Source: Thermoanaerobaculia bacterium (lineage in GTDB: Bacteria; Acidobacteriota; Thermoanaerobaculia; Multivoradales; J023). From it: DNA of 36,771 nucleotides. The stretch is from positions 1 to 36,771 of the forward strand of contig JALCBJ010000067.1 of the NCBI GenBank assembly GCA_028066595.1, in the 5' to 3' direction. The stretch's first letter is position 1. Every line of letters begins with the position of its first letter. The position numbers were made by a program, and so were the translations under genes. The notes beneath the pieces are model-generated. The model saw only the letters and a program-made list of their open reading frames with translations. It made no database searches and was not told the origin of the DNA. This document shows positions 25,138-33,374 of this stretch, one piece after another.

Positions 25138-26156
25138 GTCGTCCTCGCGTCACGGTAGCGATTCCGCTCTATCGGTCGGCGCGTTTCGTCGACAACGTCA
25201 GCGCCAACATCGAGTCTCTGTCTGGAGACGTGGAGATCCTCGTATCTGATCGGCATCAGGACGACGACGCCGTGGATCGTCTAGAGCGACGACATGCCTC
25301 GGACCCACGGGTGCACTTCCTGCGGCATCGCGACGGCGTCGGTTGGGTCGATCACATCAACGCGCTACTGCTTCGGGCACGGGGCAAGTACTGGCGCTTC
25401 ATGCCGCACGACGACTTCGCGTCCGGGGCGGCCCTCGAGGCATTGGTTCGTTGCCTCGACGAATATCAAGACTCCGTTCTTGCCTATGGACCAACGACTG
25501 CCGTCGACCTCGAGGGTACTCATCTGGCGGAACGCGAGAACCCAGAGCCTCATCCAGTCGGCGACGACGAACCATGGACGCTCGGACTCGCTCTCGACAG
25601 CCTGTGGCGTGGACATTTCGACGGTGCCTTCAAGGGTTTGATCCGTCGGGACGTCGTCGTCGAGAGGCGTCTGTGGATCCGAAACACTCTTGGTGACATC
25701 TTCGCGGAGAGGGCCTGGTTGATGGCTTTGGCCTGTCTCGGTCGCTTCCGCTTCGTCCCCGATGCACCTTTCGTGAAGCGGTTCCATCCCGAGAGTACTC
25801 ACGCACGCTGGCGTCGGGGACGGGCCCACGAGTGGAGCCTGCTGCGGGTGCTGTGCGGCTACCTGAGCGACCTGGTGCCGGAGCGACGCGTCTACCGCAG
25901 CGCCCGCCATTACCTCGCCTGGACCACGGCCAAGTGGTTCGGCTGGCTACCCGGGCCTAGCTCGCCTTTGCCGGCACCGACGGAACCGCTGCTGCCGGGG
26001 CCCTTCCCAGGAAGCAACTTGCCGGGGATGGGGATGCTGCTGGAAGCCACTCGTTCACGCTGGCGAGACGCGCACGCATACGAGCTCTTTGACTCGGAAC
26101 ATCGAAGTGGCAGATCGGCCGATCTGCCGGGCTCTGACGCAGTTCGCCTTGCGTGA
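25134..26156 (+). CDS. GT2-family glycosyltransferase
   Basis: This 340-residue protein starts at GTG 25134, overlapping the oxidoreductase stop. The GT-A fold begins VTVAIPLYRSARFVDNVSANI. The metal/nucleotide motif is in FMPHDDFASG (Asp93-Asp94), after GVGWVDHINALLLRARGKYW. FAERAWLMALACLGRFRFV probably holds the acidic residues of the catalytic-base region. No membrane helix is evident, so it should be a cytosolic transferase that uses a nucleotide sugar. The C-terminal 80 residues are Pro/Gly/Ser-rich and not conserved in the family. It may add a sugar to a surface glycan or a modified lipid intermediate; donor and acceptor are not readable. Confidence 0.85.
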   Translation: MSRPRVTVAIPLYRSARFVDNVSANIESLSGDVEILVSDRHQDDDAVDRLERRHASDPRVHFLRHRDGVGWVDHINALLLRARGKYWRFMPHDDFASGAALEALVRCLDEYQDSVLAYGPTTAVDLEGTHLAERENPEPHPVGDDEPWTLGLALDSLWRGHFDGAFKGLIRRDVVVERRLWIRNTLGDIFAERAWLMALACLGRFRFVPDAPFVKRFHPESTHARWRRGRAHEWSLLRVLCGYLSDLVPERRVYRSARHYLAWTTAKWFGWLPGPSSPLPAPTEPLLPGPFPGSNLPGMGMLLEATRSRWRDAHAYELFDSEHRSGRSADLPGSDAVRLA

Positions 26157-26186
26157 GCAACGTCCACTTGCGGTGAGCTCGATATG

Positions 26187-26211
26187 AAAAAGCCCTCCCG
26201 GAGGAGGGCTT
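26187..26211 (-). terminator. Rho-independent terminator of the TonB/TPR/CRTAC1 unit
   Basis: On the minus strand a 9-bp GC-rich stem (AAGCCCTCC / GGAGGGCTT) with a 4-nt loop is followed by TTTT, about 70 nt after the TonB receptor stop. It is the clearest intrinsic terminator in the window. With the neighbouring hairpin it separates this unit from the convergent GT2 gene. Confidence 0.85.
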
Positions 26212-26214
26212 CGA

Positions 26215-26236
26215 GGGTCCGGGCGAGCCCGGACCC
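26215..26236. repeat. Perfect 10-bp inverted repeat beside the terminator
   Basis: GGGTCCGGGC and GCCCGGACCC flank a 2-nt GA spacer. This forms a second strong hairpin 3 bp from the terminator stem. It lacks a T-tract and may help end plus-strand transcripts from the GT2 gene. Confidence 0.6.
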
Positions 26237-26280
26237 GGAAGGTCAGCCGCTATGTGCAGCCGACCGTGTCGTGAACCGCT

Positions 26281-28195
26281 TCAGAAGCGTAGTCGGGCAC
26301 CCAGGAAGTACCGCCTCGGTGCGACATAGTCGATGCCTTCGAGATACTCGAAGCCTTCACCGCCTTCCACCAGATCCTGAACGCGGATTACGCTTTGGTC
26401 ATCGAACACGTTGAAGATATCGAGGAAGAAGTCAGCCTCGATCCGATCGGAGATCGCCCAAACGTAGGACACGCGGGCGTCGAGAACGCCATAGGATTCG
26501 CCGTCGATGAAGCCGATGGCGTCGGGAGCGATCCAGTCGTCTTCGAACGTGCCGCCGGGCCAGCCGCCGAACTCGAACGGCTGATCGACACGATCAGGCA
26601 GGGAGCGACCGAAGGCCTGGCCCCTGGTTGCGGTTGAGAGTGATGCCCGAGTTCCAGCAGTAGCTGCCACCGACCTGGAACCCGTTGTTCCAGTTGTAGG
26701 TACCGTGGACCTTGAACAAATGCTCCACCAGGCCCGGGAGTGTGCCCGTACGGTTGGGCGCGCGCGGGTCGAGGAGAATGACATCACCGGCGCCGTCGAA
26801 GTTGGCGTCGGAGTTGGAGTTGCCCTCAGCGTCGGCGTAGTTGTAGGACGCGAGCATCTGCCAGTTGTTGCTGTAGCGCTTGCGGAAGATCAGCTCGGCG
26901 CCCTGCCAGTCACGGTACGCATTGGGCAACGTGCCGATCAGGAAGTTCAGGTTGGTCGGAATGTCCGACAAGCTGTTGAAGCCGAAGAACTGCGGTCCGA
27001 GAAAGAAGAACCGATTGTTGATATCGCCCGCGGTGCGGCCGTTCTCCGCCGCTGATGCGATGGCATCAGCCAGCAGCTCTCGGTACTGCTCCTCGTTGTA
27101 GTAGAACGAGCCGTAGTCCTCGCCGATCTCCGTCGTCTCGCGATCGATCAAGTTGATCGCCCTTGATGTCGTAGGCGACGCTGAGGCGCGGCGCCACTTC
27201 GGTGTCCCAGGTGCCGACGTCCTCACCGTTGTCGGCGAGGAACGTGGTGTCTTCGGCACGCAGACCGAAGTTGACACTCCACTTCTTCCACTGCCAGGAG
27301 TCCTGGATGTAGTAGTGAGTGGACTCCGAGCCCTTACTCGACGGACCGGCACGGGTCTGCAGGTCGCGGGTGTAGTTGATCAGCCCGTGCGGGTTGTCCG
27401 CGGTCGAGCCAAAGGTCATGTTGAGGAGGATCTCGCTCTGGTCGAGAGTGCCGTTGCCATTGTCGTCCCAGAGGTTGAGCAGCGTAGCGCGCTGGGAGTC
27501 GGTGAGGCCTTCGTTGAAGCCTACGACCTCATCGCTCGACACGCCGAAGTCGACCGTCGACCAAGCGTCGCCACCACACTCGTCCAAGCCGACGATCTCG
27601 CATAGGCGGATCGGTCCGGAGGTGCCGCGGGAATTCAGCGACAGGAACGTGGCCGGAGGATTGCCGACCGTCTGAGCATCTTCGAACAATGTCGAGGAGC
27701 CGTCGACGATCCCGACCTTGAATGCGTGGTCACCCCACCCCGTATCGAAGAGATATTCGAAAGAGGTACGTACCGAGTCGGTAGCGCGGTTGATGAAGAT
27801 ATCGGTCCCGTCCCCACCGAGGAGCTCTTCTGCAGAGCTGAATGTGGCACCCGGAGTGAAGCTCACATCGTTGCGGTTGGTTCGGAAGATCGCGAACTCG
27901 TTGAGATCGGCGTCGTGATCGGTACCGGCGAGCTCGAACGCTGCCGATCCCCAAACACGGTTGTAGCCCAAGCTCCAGCGTTCACCTCCGGTCTCCCGGG
28001 AGGCATCGGCGGTGTTGGGCGTCGCGCGATCGAAATCACCACTGAAGTCGGTGGGGTCGGTGAGGAAAGTCGCGGACACCAGGTCGCTGTCGGTGATGGA
28101 CCACGTGACCTTGCCAAACGCCTGTTCGGCATCTCGCTCGACCGTACGCAGAAACTGGCCATCCTCGTTCACCACATCTTGCTTCGTGTGCGAGG
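26281..28195 (-). pseudogene. TonB-dependent receptor remnant, truncated and frameshifted
   Basis: Three minus-strand frames together give the beta-barrel part of an acidobacterial TonB-dependent, carboxypeptidase-regulatory type receptor. The barrel starts abruptly at TKQDVVNEDGQFLRTVERDAEQAFGKV; the signal peptide, regulatory domain, TonB box and plug (roughly 300 residues) are absent. Barrel strands run through STHYYIQDSWQWKKWSVNFGLRAED and APRLSVAYDIKGD. At 27155-27161 the frame changes straight to AINLIDRETTEIGEDYG, and about 70-80 residues seem missing compared with relatives. A one-base excess near 26619-26624 (GGCCCC) must be removed to join LNRNQG to QAFGRSLPDRVDQP. The C-terminus is intact: DYVAPRRYFLGARLRF ends in Phe, as outer-membrane barrels do. 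As written it cannot make a working receptor. A terminator follows. The substrate is unknown. Confidence 0.82.
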
Positions 28196-29533
28196 CCCAA
28201 GAAAAACAGGGTCTGCGCGTTGTCCGGCTCGGACGCGAGCGAGGCCTCGAAGTGTTCCAGAGCGCCGTACAATCGTCCGGACTGCGCCAAGGCATTGCCC
28301 CACTCGTTGTGAGCCCAGGCCGGCACCGCGGACGTGGGTCTCATTTCCCGTGCTTTCTCGAACGTCTGAATTCCGGCCTGCAAATCTCCCAGGAGCACCT
28401 GGGCGCGTCCCAGGAGCCAGGGCGCGTCGGGGTCGTCCGGCGCGAGCTCAAGAGCGCGGCGGAGCAACGGCAGCGCATCTGGCGCACGTTGCTGGTCGAG
28501 GTAGATCGATGCCAGCATCACCCTGGGATCGACGCGATCGGGAGCCAGTTCCACCACCTTCTGCAAGTGATCGGCAGCGAGCTCGCACCGGCCCTCATTG
28601 TGATGCGCCACGGCCAGCTGGTGATGCACGTCGGGATTGTCCGGGAGGAGCTCGGCGACCTGCGTCAGGCCGCGAGCAGCTTGCTCGAAATCGCCGTTGT
28701 CGAAAGAATGCCTTGGCGCGATCCCACAGGAGCACGGAGCTGCGGCCTTCGGCCACCACCTGACCCATGAGGGGATCTGAGTAGAGATTGAAGGCCGCTG
28801 CTTCGCGGGCTCTGGAGGCGATCTCTCGCGCCTCGGAGCGCTGGCCTTGGAGCATGTAGACGCGGCCCAGAGTGGAGAGACCTTGTTCGTTTCTGAGATT
28901 TCCCCGGAGGAGCGTTTCGAGCATTTCTCGTGCGTCCTCGAGGCGTCCCTCGGCCAAGCGGATTTGCGCCAATGCGAGTCGGGCCGGCTGAAGATCTGGA
29001 TCCAGCTCGAGAGCACGCTCGAACTGCTTCGCCGCGCCGGCCGGTCGGTTGTCTGCGACGAGGACACGGCCGAGCCGTAGGTGAGTGGGTGCGTGATCTG
29101 GGTAGAGCTCCATCACACGCCGGAAGGCGCGCTCCGCCGCCTGCAGGTCGGTCCCCACGACGCTCAGCACGTCACCCAGATAGTAGTGCCAGCGTTCGTC
29201 CGTCGGGTCGAGAGTGACGGCCTGCCGATAGGCGGAATCCGCGCAATCCCAAAGCTCGTGGGCATGACACACCATGCCGAAGCGGCCCCAGGCATCGGCA
29301 GCTTCGGGTTGGGCAATGACCGCTGCACGTACCTGACGCAGGCGGTCGGCAACCTGCGTTTCCATGCCGGTCGTGTCGGGCTCGGGGATTGCCGGAGCAC
29401 CGTCCTCGCTACCCGTTCCGGCGTCCGATACCGAGTGCGCGTGTGGAGCACCTTCACGCGGTCCACAGCCGGCGAGAAGGATCGGTATCCCGCAGCCTAC
29501 GAGGCAGAGAGCTGAGACAAAGGAACGAGTCAC
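28196..29533 (-). pseudogene. TPR lipoprotein gene, frameshifted and fused to the TonB remnant
   Basis: GTG 29533 overlaps the stop of the CRTAC1-like gene (GTGA), so translation is coupled. The N-terminus is a lipoprotein signal (GIPILLAGC, lipobox Cys23). At least eight TPRs follow, such as AYRQAVTLDPTDERWHYYLG, AAKQFERALELDPDLQPARL and ALPLLRRALELAPDDPDAPW. At a TTT run (28703-28705) one T too many breaks the frame: without it RAKAFF continues as DNGDFEQAARGLTQVAELL. The TPRs proceed to TLFFLGLAHEA near 28195, where the sequence becomes TonB-barrel DNA in another frame, so the 3' end is missing. An exported TPR lipoprotein next to a CRTAC1-like lipoprotein is a recurrent pairing in this phylum, with unknown function. 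Confidence 0.82.
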
Positions 29534-31341
29534 CGGGTCCCTTCGCCCCTTCGCAGCACGACGACCTGATCCACGCCTTCGCCGGGAAAGGTCTCTTCGA
29601 GCCCATCGGGCCAGCGAATCGTGATCGCACCGACTCGATCGGACTCACCTAGCCCGAAGTGGGCTCGGGGATCGCTGCTCGATAGATAGCTCATGGCGCT
29701 CTGGATGGTGCGAACCTGCTGCGAGCCGCCCTCCACCCCCACGGTAACGCGGGCGCCGAGAGCGCGGCGTCCGTCCGCACCGAGACGCGGGTCGATGGCA
29801 TCTACCAGAAGCCAATGCCGAGTACCTGGCGCAGCGCTTTCCTGTGCCAAGTTGCGGTAGATCCGGGCAGAGCCCTCGACGTTCCCGAGCACGACGTCCA
29901 GGTCGCCGTCCCCGTCCAGGTCGCCGTCCCCGTCCAGATCGCCCACAGCCAGCGCCCGGCTGACGTGGATATCGTCCTCGAGGCCGGATCGCGTGATCGA
30001 GCGGAATCCTGTCCCCGCTTCGTTGGCGTAAACCAGGTTGGGTTCGGCATAAGCGTCCCATGGCTCGCCGAGCGTCCGAGTGAGCGGCTCGCCGCGGGTC
30101 ACCCGGCCGTTGGCGATCACCAGGTCGAGATCGCCGTCGAGGTCGGCGTCGAAAGGCGCCGTGCCGAAGCCGGTATAAGGCGTACTTTCAGTGGCCAGGC
30201 CGACCTGGGTGGTCTCGTCGGCGAAGCCGATCCCTTGGCCCAGGTTGCGATAGAAAGTATTGGTTTCGTCTCGCAAATGGGTCACGAAGAGGTCGAAATC
30301 CGAGTCGTTGTCGAAATCGGCCGCGACCACGCCCATGCCGGCCTCCGACAGCCCCTGGGCGTTGACACTGGTGCCCATGATCAGCGCGTCGTCGACGAAG
30401 GTGCCGTCCCGTTGATTCATCCATAGGAGGTTGGGGTCACCGTCGTTGGCAACGTAGACGTCCGTCCAGCCGTCGTCGTCGAAATCCTCACAGACGACCC
30501 CGAGACCTGCGCCGGTGAATTCTGAGATGCCCGAAGACTCCGACGCGTCGTGGAAGGTGCCGTCGCCGTTGTTCATCCAAAGGAAGTCGGTTTCGTCCGT
30601 AAACGAGTCGGGACCGCAATACTCCTTGCGTCCGGCTTTGTCGGTGCATTCCTGATCTCGGTCCCAGATCACGTAGCGCACCACGTAGAGATCCAGGTGG
30701 CCGTCGCGGTCGAGGTCGCAAAACGCCGCCGATGTCGACCAATCCCCGACTTCGATTCCCGCGGCCTCTGTCACGTCCTCGAACGTGCCGTCGCCGCGGC
30801 CCCGGAAGAGTCGATCGTGACCGATATTCGCGACATACACGTCGTCGGTACCGTCGTTGTCGAAATCACCCACAGCCACACCCGTGCCATAGCCTGGGTC
30901 GTCCAGCCCGGACCCTCGGGTGGCTTCGACGAACTGTCCGTCCTGTTGCAGCCACAGGCGATTGACCGGGCCACTGGCGGAATCTCTGCCCTCCAGCGGC
31001 GCACCGTTGATGAAGTACAGGTCCAGATCGTCGTCGCTGTCGGCGTCGAAGATGGCGATGCCGCCGCCCATCATCTCCGGAAAGAGGAGATCTCCGGTCG
31101 CACCGCTGTCGTGTGAGAAGTCGACGCCCCAGGCCTCCGTGACGTCTTCGAACCAGGTTTTGGCGCCGGCCTCCGCCGTGTGGGCGACCGCCGGGTCAGG
31201 GGGTGACGATTGTGCAGTCCTCTCGGGTCCAGGTGTACTTTCCGTGTCGGCTGGAGCAGGCTCGCCACCTCCAGAACAGCCTGCAGCGAGCATCGGAAGA
31301 GCAAAGACGAGGATCCAGTGGCGTACGTCGGCTGGCAACAT
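29530..31341 (-). CDS. CRTAC1-like lipoprotein: FG-GAP/VCBS repeats plus ASPIC/UnbV
   Basis: This 603-residue protein starts with a lipoprotein signal (LVFALPMLAAGC, Cys22) and a Pro/Glu/Thr-rich linker. Seven or more VCBS/FG-GAP repeats follow, each with a calcium loop: DADSDDDLDLYFING, DFDNDGTDDVYVANIG, DLDRDGHLDLYVVRYV, DFDDDGWTDVYVANDG, DFDNDSDFDLFVTHL and DLDGDLDLVIANG. The ASPIC/UnbV domain is C-terminal (LGARVTVGVEGGSQQVRTI, RAHFGLGESDRVGAITIRWPDG). Cys pairs in DRDQECTDK and RKEYCGPDS sit in a typical CRTAC1 insertion. It is probably anchored to a membrane and faces the periplasm or surface. TAACAT lies 7 nt before the ATG. It is the intact first gene of a unit whose two downstream genes are broken. 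One calcium loop is lengthened by an 18-bp duplication. Confidence 0.92.
   Translation of the reverse strand: MLPADVRHWILVFALPMLAAGCSGGGEPAPADTESTPGPERTAQSSPPDPAVAHTAEAGAKTWFEDVTEAWGVDFSHDSGATGDLLFPEMMGGGIAIFDADSDDDLDLYFINGAPLEGRDSASGPVNRLWLQQDGQFVEATRGSGLDDPGYGTGVAVGDFDNDGTDDVYVANIGHDRLFRGRGDGTFEDVTEAAGIEVGDWSTSAAFCDLDRDGHLDLYVVRYVIWDRDQECTDKAGRKEYCGPDSFTDETDFLWMNNGDGTFHDASESSGISEFTGAGLGVVCEDFDDDGWTDVYVANDGDPNLLWMNQRDGTFVDDALIMGTSVNAQGLSEAGMGVVAADFDNDSDFDLFVTHLRDETNTFYRNLGQGIGFADETTQVGLATESTPYTGFGTAPFDADLDGDLDLVIANGRVTRGEPLTRTLGEPWDAYAEPNLVYANEAGTGFRSITRSGLEDDIHVSRALAVGDLDGDGDLDGDGDLDVVLGNVEGSARIYRNLAQESAAPGTRHWLLVDAIDPRLGADGRRALGARVTVGVEGGSQQVRTIQSAMSYLSSSDPRAHFGLGESDRVGAITIRWPDGLEETFPGEGVDQVVVLRRGEGTR
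29895..29930 (-). repeat. Two perfect 18-bp tandem copies in a calcium-loop coding region
   Basis: The 18-bp unit CGTCCAGGTCGCCGTCCC occurs at 29895-29912 and again, identically, at 29913-29930; a third partial copy diverges at 29938. It encodes an in-frame extra Asp-Gly-Asp-Gly-Asp-Leu, giving LDGDGDLDGDGDLD where repeats normally have a single DLDGDGDLD. Confidence 0.85.
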
Positions 31342-31348
31342 CGGCGGG

Positions 31349-31354
31349 ATGTTA
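31349..31354 (-). promoter_or_regulatory. -10-like TAACAT 7 nt before the CRTAC1-like lipoprotein start
   Basis: On the minus strand TAACAT is followed by 7 nt and ATG 31341, with no Shine-Dalgarno sequence. It predicts a leaderless transcript for the CRTAC1/TPR/TonB unit. Confidence 0.5.
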
Positions 31355-31413
31355 GCAGGGCAGACGGTGCCCTCAGCTCCCGCCAGGTGAGTCCGCGCGC
31401 GAGTGGACGGGAG

Positions 31414-31767
31414 CTAGCGATCGAGCCAGACCGGCTCCGGCTCGATGGTCTCGGCGGGTTGCGGACCCGGATCCTCCCAGGGCTGATCGCCCACGGTCAT
31501 CAAGGCCCTGACCGACATGTCTCGGTCCACCGTCAGCTGGCAGGCGAGGCGAATCCCTTCGAGCTCGGCCGCGTCTAGTTTTTCCCGCTCCGCCTCGGTC
31601 ATCCGGTTTGGTTCGCCGTCGAGGCACTCTACCCGGCACGTGGTGCACTTGCCGAACCCGCCGCAGCGATGTCCGATCTCGACTCCGGAGTCGCGGATGG
31701 CCAGCACGAGTCGCGTGCCGGTCTGGACGTCGGCGGTTCCGTGACCTTCGATGGTGAGCTTCGGCAT
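31414..31767 (-). CDS. 2Fe-2S ferredoxin
   Basis: This 117-residue protein has a plant/adrenodoxin-type fold with cluster ligands Cys35, Cys41, Cys44 (RCGGFGKCTTC, CX5CX2C) and Cys76 (LACQLTV). A short acidic Pro/Glu-rich C-terminal tail (residues 98-117) is added. It transfers single electrons in the cytoplasm. A perfect AGGAGG Shine-Dalgarno sequence (complement of 31773-31778) lies 5 nt before ATG 31767, which fixes the start; longer in-frame starts would run into the xdh side. It is divergent from the xanthine dehydrogenase operon across 76 bp and could serve as that enzyme's electron acceptor, although xanthine dehydrogenases commonly use NAD. Confidence 0.9.
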   Translation of the reverse strand: MPKLTIEGHGTADVQTGTRLVLAIRDSGVEIGHRCGGFGKCTTCRVECLDGEPNRMTEAEREKLDAAELEGIRLACQLTVDRDMSVRALMTVGDQPWEDPGPQPAETIEPEPVWLDR

Positions 31768-31772
31768 GCGTT

Positions 31773-31778
31773 CCTCCT
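31773..31778 (-). promoter_or_regulatory. Consensus Shine-Dalgarno AGGAGG of the ferredoxin gene
   Basis: AGGAGG on the minus strand, 5 nt before ATG 31767. It stands out because most transcript-leading genes here have no Shine-Dalgarno sequence, and it predicts a strongly translated, leadered mRNA. Confidence 0.85.
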
Positions 31779-31831
31779 GAATCAGCGAGTAGGGAGCGAG
31801 TCGGACGACCGAACGAATGCTATCGCGCTGA

Positions 31832-31837
31832 TACCAT
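31832..31837 (+). promoter_or_regulatory. -10-like TACCAT 6 nt before the xdhA start
   Basis: TACCAT, then 6 nt, then ATG 31844, with no Shine-Dalgarno sequence. It has the same hexamer and spacing as the secreted-protein gene at 9358. It predicts a leaderless xdh operon transcript. Confidence 0.45.
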
Positions 31838-31843
31838 CGATGG

Positions 31844-33325
31844 ATGGCGTCGACGTCCCCCCTCCGATTCGTTCTCAACGATGCCGACCTGGAACTTACG
31901 TTAACTCCGGATGGTTCGGATCCGAAGCTCGGGCGTGGATGTGCGGGTGGGACGTCCGTTCTCGACTTCGTGCGCCGCGAGCTTCGACTGACGGGCACGA
32001 AAGAGGGATGCAAGGAAGGCGACTGTGGGGCTTGTACGGTATTGGTCGGCGAGTTGGACGACGGCGGTCGAGTCCGTTACCTACCCGTCACTTCTTGCCT
32101 GATGCCATTGGCCGAGGTCGCGGGCAGACATCTCGTGACCATCGAAGGCCTCGACATGGGGCAAGCCAACACCGTTCAGCGTCGGATCGTCGAGGCGGGT
32201 GCCAGCCAATGCGGCTTCTGCACACCGGGTATCGTCGTATCGCTGGTGGCCCAACTCATGGATTCTTCAGAGCTAGAGTCCGATGCGGACGCGGACTGTG
32301 TCGATCGGTCTCTTTCGGGGCATCTCTGTCGCTGCACCGGATATCGATCGTTGCGCGACGCCGCAGCGGCGAGCTTCTGCGATCTACGGGGCCGCCAAGG
32401 AGTTCCTAGGCTGGTGAACGCGGGAGAGTTGCCGGAGCATTTTCTCGGGATCGCCGAGCGACTTCAGGCCCTACAGGCTCCTCCCGCCGAGATGAACCTC
32501 GACCGACCTGTCGTCGCCGGCGGCACCGATCTCTACGTGCAGCAGGGAGAAGAGCTGCCGACGCGCGAGGTCACGGCGTTGCGTACGCTTCTGCCGCACC
32601 GGCCCGAGCTCCGTGGCGTGCGCGTCGAGGGTGGGCGGATTTCCATCGGAGCGCTCACTTCATTCGAAGACCTGGCGCAGAGCGAGGTCCTGAGAAAGCG
32701 CATCCCCACCATCACCGAATTCATGCACCTCGTCGCGTCTTGGCAGCTACGGAATCGCGCCACCGTCGGCGGCAATTTGATCAACGCTTCGCCCATCGGA
32801 GACGTGACCATTCTCATGCTGGCCCTCGGAGCCGAAGCGGTACTGGAAGGGCAGGGCGAGGCACGAGTGTTGCCGTTGCGGGATCTCTACAAGGGCTACA
32901 AGGTCCTCGACCTGCGACCCGGGGAGATTCTGACTGGGCTCAGCTTCCGCGACGTCGAGGCCACCGAGTTCGTCGACTTCGAGAAGGTATCCAAGCGGCG
33001 TACCCTCGACATCGCCACCGTCAATACGGCGGCTCGCCTTCACCTTCGCGACGGCCTCATTCACCAGGCCTGCTTGGCGGCCGGAGGTGTCGCGCCGATA
33101 CCGCTGCTGCTACGTCGAACCTCGGAGATCGTTCGCGGCCGGCCGATCGACCGCGAGACCCTCTCCCTGGCCGTTGCCGAGGCCCAGAGTGAGATTTCAC
33201 CCATCTCTGACGTACGGGGTTCCGCCGGCACCAAACGGCTGCTCGTCCGAAATCTCCTGATCGCCCACTTCGCCAAAGCCGCCGGCATGGAACCCTCTGA
33301 CTTCTTTCTTCCGAACGCGGCATGA
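31844..33325 (+). CDS. xdhA: Xanthine dehydrogenase small subunit (2Fe-2S and FAD)
   Basis: This 493-residue subunit passes electrons from the molybdenum centre to FAD during oxidation of hypoxanthine and xanthine to urate. The first 2Fe-2S cluster uses Cys56, Cys61, Cys64 (CKEGDCGACTVL) and Cys85. The second uses Cys123, Cys126 (CGFCTPG) and Cys162, Cys164 (CRCTGYRSL). An FAD domain follows from about residue 215 (VVAGGTDLYVQQ and TVGGNLINASPIGD). The CO-dehydrogenase-flavoprotein C-terminal domain completes it (LAAGGVAPIPLLLRRTSE). The length and domain order are those of bacterial XdhA. It is followed 49 nt later by xdhB. Confidence 0.95.
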   Translation: MASTSPLRFVLNDADLELTLTPDGSDPKLGRGCAGGTSVLDFVRRELRLTGTKEGCKEGDCGACTVLVGELDDGGRVRYLPVTSCLMPLAEVAGRHLVTIEGLDMGQANTVQRRIVEAGASQCGFCTPGIVVSLVAQLMDSSELESDADADCVDRSLSGHLCRCTGYRSLRDAAAASFCDLRGRQGVPRLVNAGELPEHFLGIAERLQALQAPPAEMNLDRPVVAGGTDLYVQQGEELPTREVTALRTLLPHRPELRGVRVEGGRISIGALTSFEDLAQSEVLRKRIPTITEFMHLVASWQLRNRATVGGNLINASPIGDVTILMLALGAEAVLEGQGEARVLPLRDLYKGYKVLDLRPGEILTGLSFRDVEATEFVDFEKVSKRRTLDIATVNTAARLHLRDGLIHQACLAAGGVAPIPLLLRRTSEIVRGRPIDRETLSLAVAEAQSEISPISDVRGSAGTKRLLVRNLLIAHFAKAAGMEPSDFFLPNAA

Positions 33326-33374
33326 AGATCTCGTTGCAATCCTGGCGATCGGCACCCCACGCCGACCGAAACCC

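Noticed and set aside
31840..31842. ATG at 31840 as the xdhA start
   Set aside because: It is out of frame with xdhA; ATG 31844 is in frame and close to the conserved N-terminus.
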